Assembly: GCF_003014755.1 (NCBI RefSeq)
Contig: NZ_PYAW01000003.1
Span: 868,001-932,000 of the forward strand
Length of the DNA stretch: 64,000 bases
Reading direction: 5' to 3'
From: Chitinophaga niastensis
GTDB taxonomy: Bacteria > Bacteroidota > Bacteroidia > Chitinophagales > Chitinophagaceae
Shown: in pieces, positions 36,697-45,171 of the stretch
How positions within the stretch are numbered: the first letter of the stretch is position 1
How the letters are laid out: each line of letters starts with the position of its first letter
Program-made: the position numbers and the translations under genes
Notes under the pieces: model-generated
The model's database searches: none
What the model was told of the DNA's origin: nothing
Seen by the model: only the letters and a program-made list of their open reading frames with translations

Positions 36697-36858
36697 AGGA
36701 TCAGGCTGATTATACTGATTACCCCGATTAATTTTTTTGATTATAAGAAGATTAGCGGAGACCAAAGCGAATAATACCCGCTCTGATCTCCGCTAATCTT
36801 TTTAATCTCTCAAAATCAAAAAAATAATCGGGGTAATCAGTATAATCAGCCTAATCCT
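36697..36858. repeat. Inverted-repeat element IR2 (about 160 bp, nested)
   Basis: Outer arms of about 46 bases (36697-36743 and 36813-36858) are reverse complements apart from one substitution and one inserted base. An inner pair, AAGATTAGCGGAGA (36748-36761) and its complement (36787-36800), forms a second stem around a 25-base centre. It lies between the terminator of the histone-like gene and polX. The arms repeat GATTA at 9-base steps. Confidence 0.9.
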
Positions 36859-36894
36859 GCGCAAGAAAATCTGTTAAATCCGTAATTTCACGCC

Positions 36895-38583
36895 ATGGAT
36901 AATTACACAATAGCAGATAACTTCTCCCTACTCTCCAAATTAATGGATATCCACGGAGAAAATAGCTTCAAAGCCAAATCCTTCGCCAGCGCGGCGTTTA
37001 CTATAGAAAAATTACCCACACCACTAAAAGATACTCCCCGGGATGAAATATTCCGGATCAAAGGTATCGGGGAATCTACCGGTAAAAGCATCCTCGAAAT
37101 GCTGGACACCCAAAAATTTACCCTGCTGGAACATTATATCGGCATCACGCCCCCAGGTATCCTGGAAATCATGAAGATCAAAGGACTGGGACCCAAAAAA
37201 ATAGCCACTATCTGGAAAGAACTGGAAATAGAATCCATGGGGGAATTACTTTACGCCTGTAATGAAAACCGCCTGCTCCTGCTCAAAGGATTCGGCGAAA
37301 AAACACAGGAAAGTGTTCGCCAGAATATCGAATTCTATCTCTCTAACCGCAACAGGTTTCTTTACGCAGAAGTAGCTACAATCGGTGCCGATCTGGAAAA
37401 ACAATTGCAACAAATCATGGCACCCGCTGCTGTATCTTTAACCGGTGCCTTCCGCCGCAACAGTGTGATCATAGATGAGATTGAAGTGCTGATAGCCCTG
37501 CCAGTAGCCGATGTACAGCAACAAATAGCATCGCTGCCAGGCTTTACACTCACCACCGCTAACGATAAAAATCTGGTGTGGAAACTGGATGATAAAATAA
37601 AAGTAATCACCCATAGCTGCGAACCCGCTGATTTTTTCTCCCAACTGTTTATCACTACGGCGGCTCCCGCTTTTATGGATAAATTCAATGCCGCAGGAGG
37701 TGCCGCACACCTGCACGCCGCCGCATCAGAAGAAGCCATTTTCAGCGCTGCCGATATGGATTACATCCTCCCCTGCTTACGGGAAGGCATACACGAAATT
37801 GAGCAGGCACTCCATCAACAGCTGCCGGTACTCATTGTTACCAGCGATATCAAAGGTATTATCCACTCCCACAGCCAATGGAGCGATGGTGTGGCTACCC
37901 TGGAAGAAATGGCTGTTGCTGCAAAAGAACAAGGCTTTGAATACCTGGTAATCAGCGATCACTCCCGCTCCGCCTTCTATGCAAACGGGCTGCATATCGA
38001 AAGAGTATTGGCACAACACACACAGATAGATGAACTGAATAAAAAAATGGCTCCTTTCCGCATTTTTAAGAGCATTGAAGCCGATATTCTGAATGATGGT
38101 GCATTGGACTATCCGGATGAAATACTGGCCAAATTTGACCTTGTAATTGCATCTGTACACTCCAATCTTAAAATGACAGAAGAGAAAGCCATGGCCCGCT
38201 TACTCAAAGCCATAGAAAACCCATATACCACTATACTGGGTCATATGACCGGCCGTTTATTGCTAAGCCGCAATGGCTACCCGGTAAACCATAAAGCCAT
38301 CATCGATGCCTGCGCTGCCAACGGTGTAGTGATAGAACTCAATGCACACCCCCGCCGTCTTGATATCGACTGGACCTGGCTGCCGTATGCACTGGAAAAA
38401 AATGTACTCATCTCCATAGATCCTGATGCACACAGTATTCAGGGCTTTCATGATATTCACTTTGGTACCCTGGCAGCACAAAAAGGCGGCGTCACCAAAG
38501 CAAACAATCTTAGCAGTTTTACTGTTGACATGCTCGACAATTATCTGCAACAACGGAAAAAACAAAAAAACATCCTTTCATGA
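36895..38583 (+). CDS. polX: PolX-family protein: HhH and PHP domains intact, polymerase site degenerate
   Basis: A 562-residue cytoplasmic DNA-repair protein with helix-hairpin-helix segments (IKGIGESTGKSI; IKGLGPKKIATIW; LKGFGEKTQESV), an X-family polymerase-like core (about 160-310) and a C-terminal PHP metal-dependent nuclease/phosphoesterase domain (about 335-555). PHP motifs are complete: IHSHSQWSDG, ISDHS, EADIL, SVHS, GHMTGR, ELNAHP and DPDAHS. In the polymerase core, GAFRR is kept, but the usual GDID catalytic pair reads DEIE (Glu195, Glu197), and the third Asp of the DLR motif seems to be Lys234. The protein may therefore act only as a PHP 3'-5' exonuclease or phosphatase. Its last codons overlap prsW by 4 bases (ATGA), so the two are translationally coupled. 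Confidence 0.9.
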   Translation: MDNYTIADNFSLLSKLMDIHGENSFKAKSFASAAFTIEKLPTPLKDTPRDEIFRIKGIGESTGKSILEMLDTQKFTLLEHYIGITPPGILEIMKIKGLGPKKIATIWKELEIESMGELLYACNENRLLLLKGFGEKTQESVRQNIEFYLSNRNRFLYAEVATIGADLEKQLQQIMAPAAVSLTGAFRRNSVIIDEIEVLIALPVADVQQQIASLPGFTLTTANDKNLVWKLDDKIKVITHSCEPADFFSQLFITTAAPAFMDKFNAAGGAAHLHAAASEEAIFSAADMDYILPCLREGIHEIEQALHQQLPVLIVTSDIKGIIHSHSQWSDGVATLEEMAVAAKEQGFEYLVISDHSRSAFYANGLHIERVLAQHTQIDELNKKMAPFRIFKSIEADILNDGALDYPDEILAKFDLVIASVHSNLKMTEEKAMARLLKAIENPYTTILGHMTGRLLLSRNGYPVNHKAIIDACAANGVVIELNAHPRRLDIDWTWLPYALEKNVLISIDPDAHSIQGFHDIHFGTLAAQKGGVTKANNLSSFTVDMLDNYLQQRKKQKNILS

Positions 38584-39275
38584 TCCTGCTGGCATTGGCT
38601 GTAGCTCCCGGATTTGCTATCTGCCTGTTCATCTACGCCATGGACAAATATGATCGTGAACCCATTGGCTTATTACTGAAAAGCTTTTTGCTGGGCATGG
38701 GCTGCGTGATATTTCCATTAATCATCCAGGCCCTGGCAATGACCGTCGGCATGAAAGAAAATAATGGTACTATCCTGGGCACCGCCACCTTTGCCTATGG
38801 CATTGTAGGCGTATCAGAAGAACTGGCCAAATTCCTGGTGCTGCTCTTCTATGCCTACCCTAAAAAGGCTTTCAATGAACCAATGGATGGGATTGTGTAT
38901 GCCGTTATGATAGGAATGGGCTTTGCTACCCTGGAAAACATCGCCTACGTTGGCCGCTTTGGATTCAGCACCGGCGTGGCACGTATGTTCCTGTCGGTAC
39001 CCGCCCACGCTACCTTTGCCATATTAATGGGATACTACACCGGCCTCGCGAAATTCATTCCGCAAAAAAGTGAATCACTACTGCTGCGTGCTTTGCTGGT
39101 GGCAGTGTTCTTTCATGGCACATTCGATTTCTTCCTTTTCCTCGGTAATAATATCTTCCTGATGGGCGCTTCTCTGATTACACTCCTCATTGCAGGAAGA
39201 CTATCTGTCAGGGCTATACGAAAAGATAGTGCATTGTCTAAAAAACTATTTGAGCAACGGGAAAAGGACGGTTAG
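38580..39275 (+). CDS. PrsW-family intramembrane metalloprotease
   Basis: A 231-residue integral membrane protein with about seven hydrophobic segments. All four PrsW signatures are visible: EELAK (EExxK), GFATLEN, HATFAILMGYYTG and FFHGTFDFF. PrsW in Bacillus cleaves an anti-sigma factor; here no such target gene is adjacent. The start overlaps polX by 4 bases (ATGA). The TAG stop at 39273-39275 lies within the first word of inverted-repeat element IR3, so the repeat provides the gene's end. Confidence 0.9.
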   Translation: MILLALAVAPGFAICLFIYAMDKYDREPIGLLLKSFLLGMGCVIFPLIIQALAMTVGMKENNGTILGTATFAYGIVGVSEELAKFLVLLFYAYPKKAFNEPMDGIVYAVMIGMGFATLENIAYVGRFGFSTGVARMFLSVPAHATFAILMGYYTGLAKFIPQKSESLLLRALLVAVFFHGTFDFFLFLGNNIFLMGASLITLLIAGRLSVRAIRKDSALSKKLFEQREKDG

Positions 39276-39349
39276 CTTTTAGCCGTTAGCTTTTAGCTTT
39301 TAATTATCTTTGGTACACAATAGTTAATAGCTAATTGCTAAAAGCTGAC
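39271..39349. repeat. Inverted-repeat element IR3 with TTAGCNN words
   Basis: The left arm (from 39271) is TTAGCTT TTAGCCG TTAGCTT TTAGCTT and the right arm (39330-39349) matches its complement at 17 of 20 positions. It overlaps the prsW stop codon and ends 2 bases before the DsbA-family gene. Confidence 0.7.
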
Positions 39350-39351
39350 TC

Positions 39352-39987
39352 ATGAGATTCATATATGTTTATGATCCGCTCTGCGGCTGGTGCTATGGTT
39401 TTACACCGGTGGTGCAGGAATTGCAGCAACTCAGTAATGGCAACATGGAATTTGACATCCTTTCAGGCGGCATGATCATTGGCGATAACCGTCACCCTTT
39501 TTCCTCCATGGCCGCTTATATTCAAAGGGAACATACCAATGTGGAAGAAATGACCGGCGTAAAATTCGGGGCCGCTTTCCTGAAGAAACTACTCCCCTCT
39601 GCCGAAATCATGGACTCGGAAAAACCCAGTATAGCGCTCACTGTATTCAAACAATATCAGCCGGAAAATGCCATCAGCTTTGCCCACGATATGCAGGTAG
39701 CACTCAACTATAATGGGCAGAGTCTCAATAACGACAGTACTTACAAAACATTAATAAAAAAATTCAACTTACCGGAAGATGAATTCATCAGTCGCCTGCA
39801 CGATGAACATTTCCGCTACGAAACACAACAGGAATTTCAGCTGATCCAGCACTGGGGCATCACCGGATATCCGGCAGCGATACTGGATACCGGCAAACAA
39901 CTTTATCTCTGTGCCAGAGGCTTCACTACGCTTGACAGATTACAACAAACCATCGAAAATATCCTTCGGGAAAATAACAGCTTATAA
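39352..39987 (+). CDS. DsbA-family thioredoxin-fold oxidoreductase
   Basis: A 211-residue protein without a signal peptide, so probably cytoplasmic. CGWC at residues 11-14 follows the first strand (FIYVYDPL), and ITGYPAAIL carries the cis-proline loop. The helical insertion between them and the length match the FrnE/2-hydroxychromene isomerase-like branch of DsbA proteins; the exact substrate is unknown. It lies 76 bases after prsW and 9 bases before the GNAT gene. Confidence 0.88.
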   Translation: MRFIYVYDPLCGWCYGFTPVVQELQQLSNGNMEFDILSGGMIIGDNRHPFSSMAAYIQREHTNVEEMTGVKFGAAFLKKLLPSAEIMDSEKPSIALTVFKQYQPENAISFAHDMQVALNYNGQSLNNDSTYKTLIKKFNLPEDEFISRLHDEHFRYETQQEFQLIQHWGITGYPAAILDTGKQLYLCARGFTTLDRLQQTIENILRENNSL

Positions 39988-39996
39988 TTTATAATA

Positions 39997-40491
39997 ATGT
40001 ACAGGATTAAAGCGGCTACAGTAGCAGATATTTCCACTATCCAGGAACTGACGGATAAAATATGGAGGCCTACCTATCAGGCTATTCTTACACCGGAACA
40101 GGTTGAATATATGATCGGGATGATGTACAGCACAGATTCCCTTACCAATCAAATGGTAACGCTTGGTCATCGTTTCCTCCTGCTGCTGGATGAGGACAAG
40201 CCCATCGGTTTTGCGGCTTACAGCACAACAGACACACCAGCTATTTACAAACTGCAGAAGATATACCTGGATCTCAGTTACCAGGGTAAAGGCGTAGGCA
40301 AGTTCCTGCTCCTGCAAGTGGCAGATCAGGTAAAAGCCCTCGGCGCCAACATCCTCGAACTGGATGTAAACCGCTTCAACAAAGCAAAATTATTTTACGA
40401 GAAACAAGGATTTACCGTGTATAAAGAGAAGAATACAGATATCGGCAACGGCTACCTGATGGAAGATTTTGTGATGCGTAAACCGTTATAA
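39997..40491 (+). CDS. GNAT-family N-acetyltransferase
   Basis: A 164-residue acetyl-CoA-dependent acetyltransferase of unknown target. The acetyl-CoA pyrophosphate loop is YQGKGVGKFLL (about 96-106), preceded by the beta4 strand LQKIYLDLSY, and motif B is ELDVNRFNKAKLFYEKQGF. The start lies 9 bases after the DsbA-family stop, so the two are probably co-transcribed. A bidirectional-type hairpin closes the unit. Confidence 0.92.
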   Translation: MYRIKAATVADISTIQELTDKIWRPTYQAILTPEQVEYMIGMMYSTDSLTNQMVTLGHRFLLLLDEDKPIGFAAYSTTDTPAIYKLQKIYLDLSYQGKGVGKFLLLQVADQVKALGANILELDVNRFNKAKLFYEKQGFTVYKEKNTDIGNGYLMEDFVMRKPL

Positions 40492-40636
40492 AAAAGAGCC
40501 CGGTAAGGATATACCAGGCTATTCCCAAGTTAACCATTAAAAGACACAACTCTTTTATGTAAAGTGTTTATATAATTATTATTAAACTCTACTTTATGTA
40601 CGAGAAAGAATAACAGCCGGATTGAATAAGATAAAA

Positions 40637-40680
40637 AAAAACAGCATCTTTTATATTTTAATATAAAAGATGCTGTTTTT
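40637..40680. terminator. Bidirectional intrinsic terminator between convergent genes
   Basis: A perfect 20-bp stem (40637-40656 with 40661-40680, loop TTTA) has an A-run on the left and a T-run on the right, so it can end both the plus-strand GNAT gene and the minus-strand di-haem gene. The remaining 145 bases between it and the GNAT stop show nothing else I can support. Confidence 0.9.
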
Positions 40681-40694
40681 AAATTTATTGAAGT

Positions 40695-42074
40695 TTACAA
40701 TGATTTTAAGAAGAGGACCAGGTTATCTCTTTCAGATGCAGATAATTGTATGAATTGCCGGCGGCTGGCAGCAGCCTCTCCGTCGTGCCATAAAATGGCT
40801 TCAGGGAGACTTCTGGCTCTTCCGTCGTGCAAATAGTAAGGAATCCCATTCGTTCTTTCAAACAACCCAATTCCCCACAGGACAGGTGTTTTCCATTCAC
40901 TGCCCCCAGCCAGAAAATCAGGACGGCCATCTGCCAGACCGGCACCCATATCATGCAGCAACAGATCGGTGTAAGGATGGATACGTTGGTTGCTAAGCGC
41001 TTTAAAACGTACGTCCGTTCCCGTTTGTACAGTGGGAATATGGCAACTGGCACAACCTGTTTGTGCAAACAACACCTCTCCCTGTTTCACCTGTGGATCC
41101 GTTGTATTTCTGCGGGCAGGTACTGCCAGCGTTTTAATGTAAAACACCGTCGCGTCTAAAATAGTATCCTGCAATTCAGGGTCATCATTGCGACCATCAT
41201 ACTGCGGCTGGCCATAACTGCTTTCTTTGGGAAATACCCTGCTGGTAATACCCATGTCCTGCTGATAAGCAGCAGCTACCTGCGTAAGCAACGTAGCGGT
41301 ATTGGCTTTCATCCCATAACGCCCCAGCAGCTTTTTCCCGGCAACAGGATCATATACATAGTTGGGCCTGCCACTGATACCTTTGTTATCACTGGCCTGC
41401 TGTGCAGCAAAGCCGATAATAGCAGACTCCGGAATCATATCCAGCAGCCCCAAACCAAAAAATGGCGGCGCCATACGGGCAGACAACATTACATTACCCG
41501 GTAAAGGCTGATAAGGATTCAGGAGAATGTACGCCGGTTTATGCAATACCGTAATAGTACCATCCGGGTAAATAACGTTTTGATCTGTATACACAATATT
41601 CACCTTCGCCTCCGGTTGTTTACCGTAAATAGCCAGGTCCTGCAATTGCAAGCCGAAGCCCGGAACCGGCAATGGGCCCCCATTTTCATCACTACCGGGA
41701 ATGCTTACACGAACAAGCATGGAAGAAGTATTTAATCCTGTAGTAGGATTCCCCTTTCCATCGTTATGATGACAACTCTTACAGCTTACGTTATTGTAAA
41801 TAGGCCCCAGTCCACTGTTAACAGGCGCAGGGGCAGTTACAAATGTCTGGTCCGACTGCTCATCGCCCAGATCATGCGCATGCTGATCGTTCGCATTAAG
41901 GCCGGGTATGGAATGCCCGAAAGCCTTGCTGGTAATATCAAAAACGGTCGACTCGCCTCCACTCAGCTGAGGATCGTAGCCGCTTTCATCGAAAGTGTCT
42001 GCTCTTCTGCACATCATCAATAACATGGGTGATGCCAGCAACAAAGCGACTACATATATTTTTTTAATTTGCAT
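40695..42074 (-). CDS. Di-haem oxidoreductase lipoprotein (thiol oxidoreductase/DHOR family)
   Basis: A 459-residue exported protein with two c-type haem sites, CKSCH at residues 98-102 and CASCH at 341-345. The N-terminus (LLLASPMLLMMC, Cys22) looks like a lipoprotein signal. Motifs such as RMAPPFFGLGLLDMIPE, YGMKANTATLLTQVA and KTPVLWGIGL are those of the family annotated as di-haem oxidoreductase or putative thiol oxidoreductase. It is the last gene of a four-gene operon behind imelysin (8-base gap), a pairing also known from iron-responsive loci of other bacteria. Expected location is periplasmic or outer-membrane attached; the substrate is unknown. Confidence 0.9.
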   Translation of the reverse strand: MQIKKIYVVALLLASPMLLMMCRRADTFDESGYDPQLSGGESTVFDITSKAFGHSIPGLNANDQHAHDLGDEQSDQTFVTAPAPVNSGLGPIYNNVSCKSCHHNDGKGNPTTGLNTSSMLVRVSIPGSDENGGPLPVPGFGLQLQDLAIYGKQPEAKVNIVYTDQNVIYPDGTITVLHKPAYILLNPYQPLPGNVMLSARMAPPFFGLGLLDMIPESAIIGFAAQQASDNKGISGRPNYVYDPVAGKKLLGRYGMKANTATLLTQVAAAYQQDMGITSRVFPKESSYGQPQYDGRNDDPELQDTILDATVFYIKTLAVPARRNTTDPQVKQGEVLFAQTGCASCHIPTVQTGTDVRFKALSNQRIHPYTDLLLHDMGAGLADGRPDFLAGGSEWKTPVLWGIGLFERTNGIPYYLHDGRARSLPEAILWHDGEAAASRRQFIQLSASERDNLVLFLKSL

Positions 42075-42082
42075 TGCAGGTC

Positions 42083-43159
42083 TTAATCGGTAATATTATC
42101 AACAACAAATTTTTTCAGCTGGGTATTCAACACTCCCTGCAGCTCATTAATAGCTGTCATCACCTGTGCACACTGCGTACGCTGGCTACCAATGGCTACT
42201 TCGTAAGGAACTGTAATTGCATTGAAGGAGTTGATGGCTGCCTGAAACTTTTCCTGCAGATCTTTGTCGAGTGAAGTGTTTTTTGCAGCTACTACCTGGT
42301 CTAAGCCTACGCCTTTGTTACCCAGAAAATTACCGGTGTAAACATTGTAGGCACCAATCAGGTTATTTTTAAAATCAGTTAATGAGTTACCACTAAAAGG
42401 AGATTCTACTTTCATACCATCTCTCTGATCAAATGGTTCTTTCATTTTATTATTGCCTACTTCTTCACAGATGCTTGCCATAGCGCTTACTACTGCTGTG
42501 TACACATCCTGTTTTTTGTGATAAAGTATGCCACCATTACCAGCTGTCAGTAATTTGGAACCATAATCTCCACCGGAAGGAATCCAGCTGGAAGATAATT
42601 GCTGACATACATTTTTCAGATCGAGGGTCAGACTGGTGATATACTTCATTTCGCGGGCATTAATATCTGCGGCTTTCCGTTTCCCGTCTGCTCCCCATAA
42701 AATGTATTCAATAGGATGATACCCTCTTAATGAAAGGGCCAATCCTTGAATATCAGTTATCTCAAGCGGATTGCTGCTGCTAATCACTGAGTCCAGCTGT
42801 ACCCGGTCTACCGGCCAGGTATCCATACCTGGATCGAGGTTATCATCTTCCACAGGGCCAAATAAAAAACCTTCACACTGTTCCCAGGTGCTACGCATAT
42901 CGCGCCAGGCCTGCTTTGCAGCAGCCAGGTTTTCTTCTGTTGGCGCGCCTTTAAAAATAGTTACCTTATCATTAAAAGTAGCTGACCGCTGCGCCAGATC
43001 GTTATATCCGGTTATCGCTGTTTTGTTAACAAAATCAGTAATAAAAGTATTTTTCAGTGTGTTGAAATCAGTACCCCCTTTATCAACAGTATCACTTTTG
43101 GAGCAGGATATGGCGCCTGTTGCTACCATTCCTATTAAGGCCAATGCTATCTTTTTCAT
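42083..43159 (-). CDS. Imelysin-family lipoprotein
   Basis: A 358-residue lipoprotein (GAISC, Cys19) of the imelysin family, which includes iron-regulated proteins (IrpA) and EfeO-like periplasmic proteins. The GxHxxE motif is present as GYHPIE (Gly146, His148, Glu151), and the surrounding LRGYHPIEYILWG is typical. The N-terminal helix with WEQCEGFLFGPVEDD and the C-terminal NAYTGNFLG-type helix correspond to the two-bundle fold. Position between Rieske and di-haem genes suggests a role in periplasmic iron capture or redox handling. Confidence 0.93.
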   Translation of the reverse strand: MKKIALALIGMVATGAISCSKSDTVDKGGTDFNTLKNTFITDFVNKTAITGYNDLAQRSATFNDKVTIFKGAPTEENLAAAKQAWRDMRSTWEQCEGFLFGPVEDDNLDPGMDTWPVDRVQLDSVISSSNPLEITDIQGLALSLRGYHPIEYILWGADGKRKAADINAREMKYITSLTLDLKNVCQQLSSSWIPSGGDYGSKLLTAGNGGILYHKKQDVYTAVVSAMASICEEVGNNKMKEPFDQRDGMKVESPFSGNSLTDFKNNLIGAYNVYTGNFLGNKGVGLDQVVAAKNTSLDKDLQEKFQAAINSFNAITVPYEVAIGSQRTQCAQVMTAINELQGVLNTQLKKFVVDNITD

Positions 43160-43186
43160 ATTTATATATGTGGGTTACGTATATCC

Positions 43187-43621
43187 TTATACGTGAATGA
43201 TGAGATTATTTTGCTGTACTTCCGTTTTAAGTTGCAACAAGTGCGTAGCTGCGGGCCCTTTTTTTGCATTCCCTTCCTTATCAAACTGGCTGCCATGCAC
43301 AGTGCACAGATAGCCGTTGCCCGTAGGCGTTAGCGGATTATGCTGATGCGTACAACGTAATAGCAACGCCTCGTAAGTATTGTCCGGCAGCTTACGCACA
43401 GCAATTTCATAGGCGTAGTTTTTAGGACTCACCATTTGCAACGGGGCAGTATCAAATAAGTTCAACGGCACTTCCACCTGGCTGCCATGCATGGCAGCAC
43501 TGTAGCTTTTCATAGGCGTACTGCAGGACGACAGCAAATCTGCCATAGAAATACTCACCGCACCCACCAAACAAGCTTTGCAGGTATCTCTCAGAAAATT
43601 TCTTCTATTTATATTGCTCAT
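43187..43621 (-). CDS. Tat-exported Rieske [2Fe-2S] protein
   Basis: A 144-residue protein with a twin-arginine signal (NRRNFLRDTC) and a second Cys33 in LLSSC that may be lipidated after export. The Rieske cluster ligands are clear: Cys90 and His92 (CTH) and Cys106 and His109 (CTVH). It would carry electrons at moderately high potential on the periplasmic side. The stop is 27 bases before the imelysin start and its start is 25 bases after the porin stop. A partner for the di-haem protein two genes on is plausible. Confidence 0.93.
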   Translation of the reverse strand: MSNINRRNFLRDTCKACLVGAVSISMADLLSSCSTPMKSYSAAMHGSQVEVPLNLFDTAPLQMVSPKNYAYEIAVRKLPDNTYEALLLRCTHQHNPLTPTGNGYLCTVHGSQFDKEGNAKKGPAATHLLQLKTEVQQNNLIIHV

Positions 43622-43646
43622 AATAACAAACGTTGATTGTTGAACA

Positions 43647-44897
43647 TTAAAAAGAATAACCGATACCGATGTTCAGGAAAGAATTATTGGTTTTGTAAGG
43701 AATACGCGAAGGGCTGGGATTAACTACCAGATCAGGGTTTTCATCGCCTGTATGCATCAATCGTACATCTGCCTTGATCACCACATTAGGAACAGGCAGG
43801 TAACCCAAACCAATGAGCAGATGCTGTTGTTTTTCTGTACCATCATAGATAGCGTTATAAGGAACAGCACTGTTCAGGTCAAACATTTCATAGCGGGCAA
43901 ATACATTCAGCTGCTGATCTGCCAGGTGGTGGCTTTTTTCAAACAGGTTATAAGCACCTTCCAGGTAAGCACCATACATCGCTTTACTTGTGTTGCCGGC
44001 ATATGCTTTATTCACCTGGTCTGCTTCCGGGAAAACAACGGATGTACCCAGTAATTTAACTGCAAAACCATTACGTGCATATTGTATATCAGCTTCGCCA
44101 AGATACAGCGGAATAGCACCCGCGCCATAGCTAAGCCCCAGGCTATCAGATTTTCGTTTATTTAAACCGTTAGTACCACCTGCATAACCAGCTACCTGGA
44201 ACTTGAAATCCTGCCAGAAATACTGCACCGAAGCGGTAATGGCCAGGTTGTTGGCAAAAGCCCCCTGCCCTTCTGCACGGCCATCTTTAAAACCGGTACC
44301 ATGTGTAAACGCGGCTGCATTCAAACCATTTACCAGCGCAATGCTATAGTTAACGGGTAAGTTCCGCAACCGGCCATAGAAGCCTATGCCCAGCTCACGC
44401 CAGGTAGCGGGGATAACAATCTGCTCTACCAACGGACGTTCTACACCATTAAAATTTACAGGAAGATGATTTTCATTGATGATGCCAATGCGGGGAATAA
44501 ATAAGCCCGCTACCAGGTACTGACGAGGGTTTAGGTTAAAACGCAGATAAGCCTGTTCCATGGCTATTTCACCGGCAAAACCATTGTTCTCCTGCCCTAT
44601 ACCGGCTTTAGCATTCTCCAGCTCCATTTCGCTGAAAAAAGATATTTTGGCATTAAACTGATGCCCTACAAATAATACCGCACGTTCCAGTGTGGCAAAA
44701 GATAATTGTTCATTAAAATTTCTCTGGTAATAAGCAGATCCGTAACCGGAGATAACTGTTTTGTTTTTGGCGATACCTGCATTAAGCGAATCTTCATTGG
44801 TTTTTAAAACAAGTTGTTGAGCGGGTGTTAATTGTTGCGCACTAGCAAAAGACATTGCAAACAAACAACCCAGTAGCGTAGAAATGACCGTTTTCAT
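43647..44897 (-). CDS. Porin-like outer-membrane beta-barrel, first gene of the imelysin operon
   Basis: A 416-residue protein with a signal peptide (ending ASAQ) and amphipathic strands throughout, ending NSFLNIGIGYSF, the usual final barrel strand. It resembles the phosphate-selective porin O/P type (AYLRFNLNPRQYLVAGLFIPRIG, VNGLN, FARYEMFDLN). As first gene in the operon with Rieske, imelysin and di-haem proteins it may admit the iron or metal species they handle, though substrate cannot be read from sequence. Confidence 0.82.
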   Translation of the reverse strand: MKTVISTLLGCLFAMSFASAQQLTPAQQLVLKTNEDSLNAGIAKNKTVISGYGSAYYQRNFNEQLSFATLERAVLFVGHQFNAKISFFSEMELENAKAGIGQENNGFAGEIAMEQAYLRFNLNPRQYLVAGLFIPRIGIINENHLPVNFNGVERPLVEQIVIPATWRELGIGFYGRLRNLPVNYSIALVNGLNAAAFTHGTGFKDGRAEGQGAFANNLAITASVQYFWQDFKFQVAGYAGGTNGLNKRKSDSLGLSYGAGAIPLYLGEADIQYARNGFAVKLLGTSVVFPEADQVNKAYAGNTSKAMYGAYLEGAYNLFEKSHHLADQQLNVFARYEMFDLNSAVPYNAIYDGTEKQQHLLIGLGYLPVPNVVIKADVRLMHTGDENPDLVVNPSPSRIPYKTNNSFLNIGIGYSF

Positions 44898-45090
44898 TGC
44901 ACAAATTTTGAATAATCGCGCTGATTAATAACTATCGTACACGGAAAAATTTCAGACAAAATCTGTTATCTGCTGTTTGCAACATTGAACATATTAATTA
45001 TCAATATTTTAATTGCGGGATTCTTTATCCGCTACAGTTAATTTGGGAGAAACACTAATCAAAAGCGGAAAATCCATCAGCATCTCCATA

Positions 45091-45123
45091 AAAAAAATTC
45101 CCGCATAGCTAGCTATGCGGGAA
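45091..45123 (-). terminator. Intrinsic terminator of the T9SS operon
   Basis: A 26-base perfect palindrome (45098-45123; arms TTCCCGCATA/TATGCGGGAA around GCTAGC) is followed on the minus strand by seven T. It ends the four-gene unit 48 bases after its last stop codon. The rest of the 44898-45171 gap shows no gene. Confidence 0.9.
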
Positions 45124-45171
45124 AATAGGTGTGCCTGAAACGCGTATATCGGTTATTGATCCAAGCCGTTA

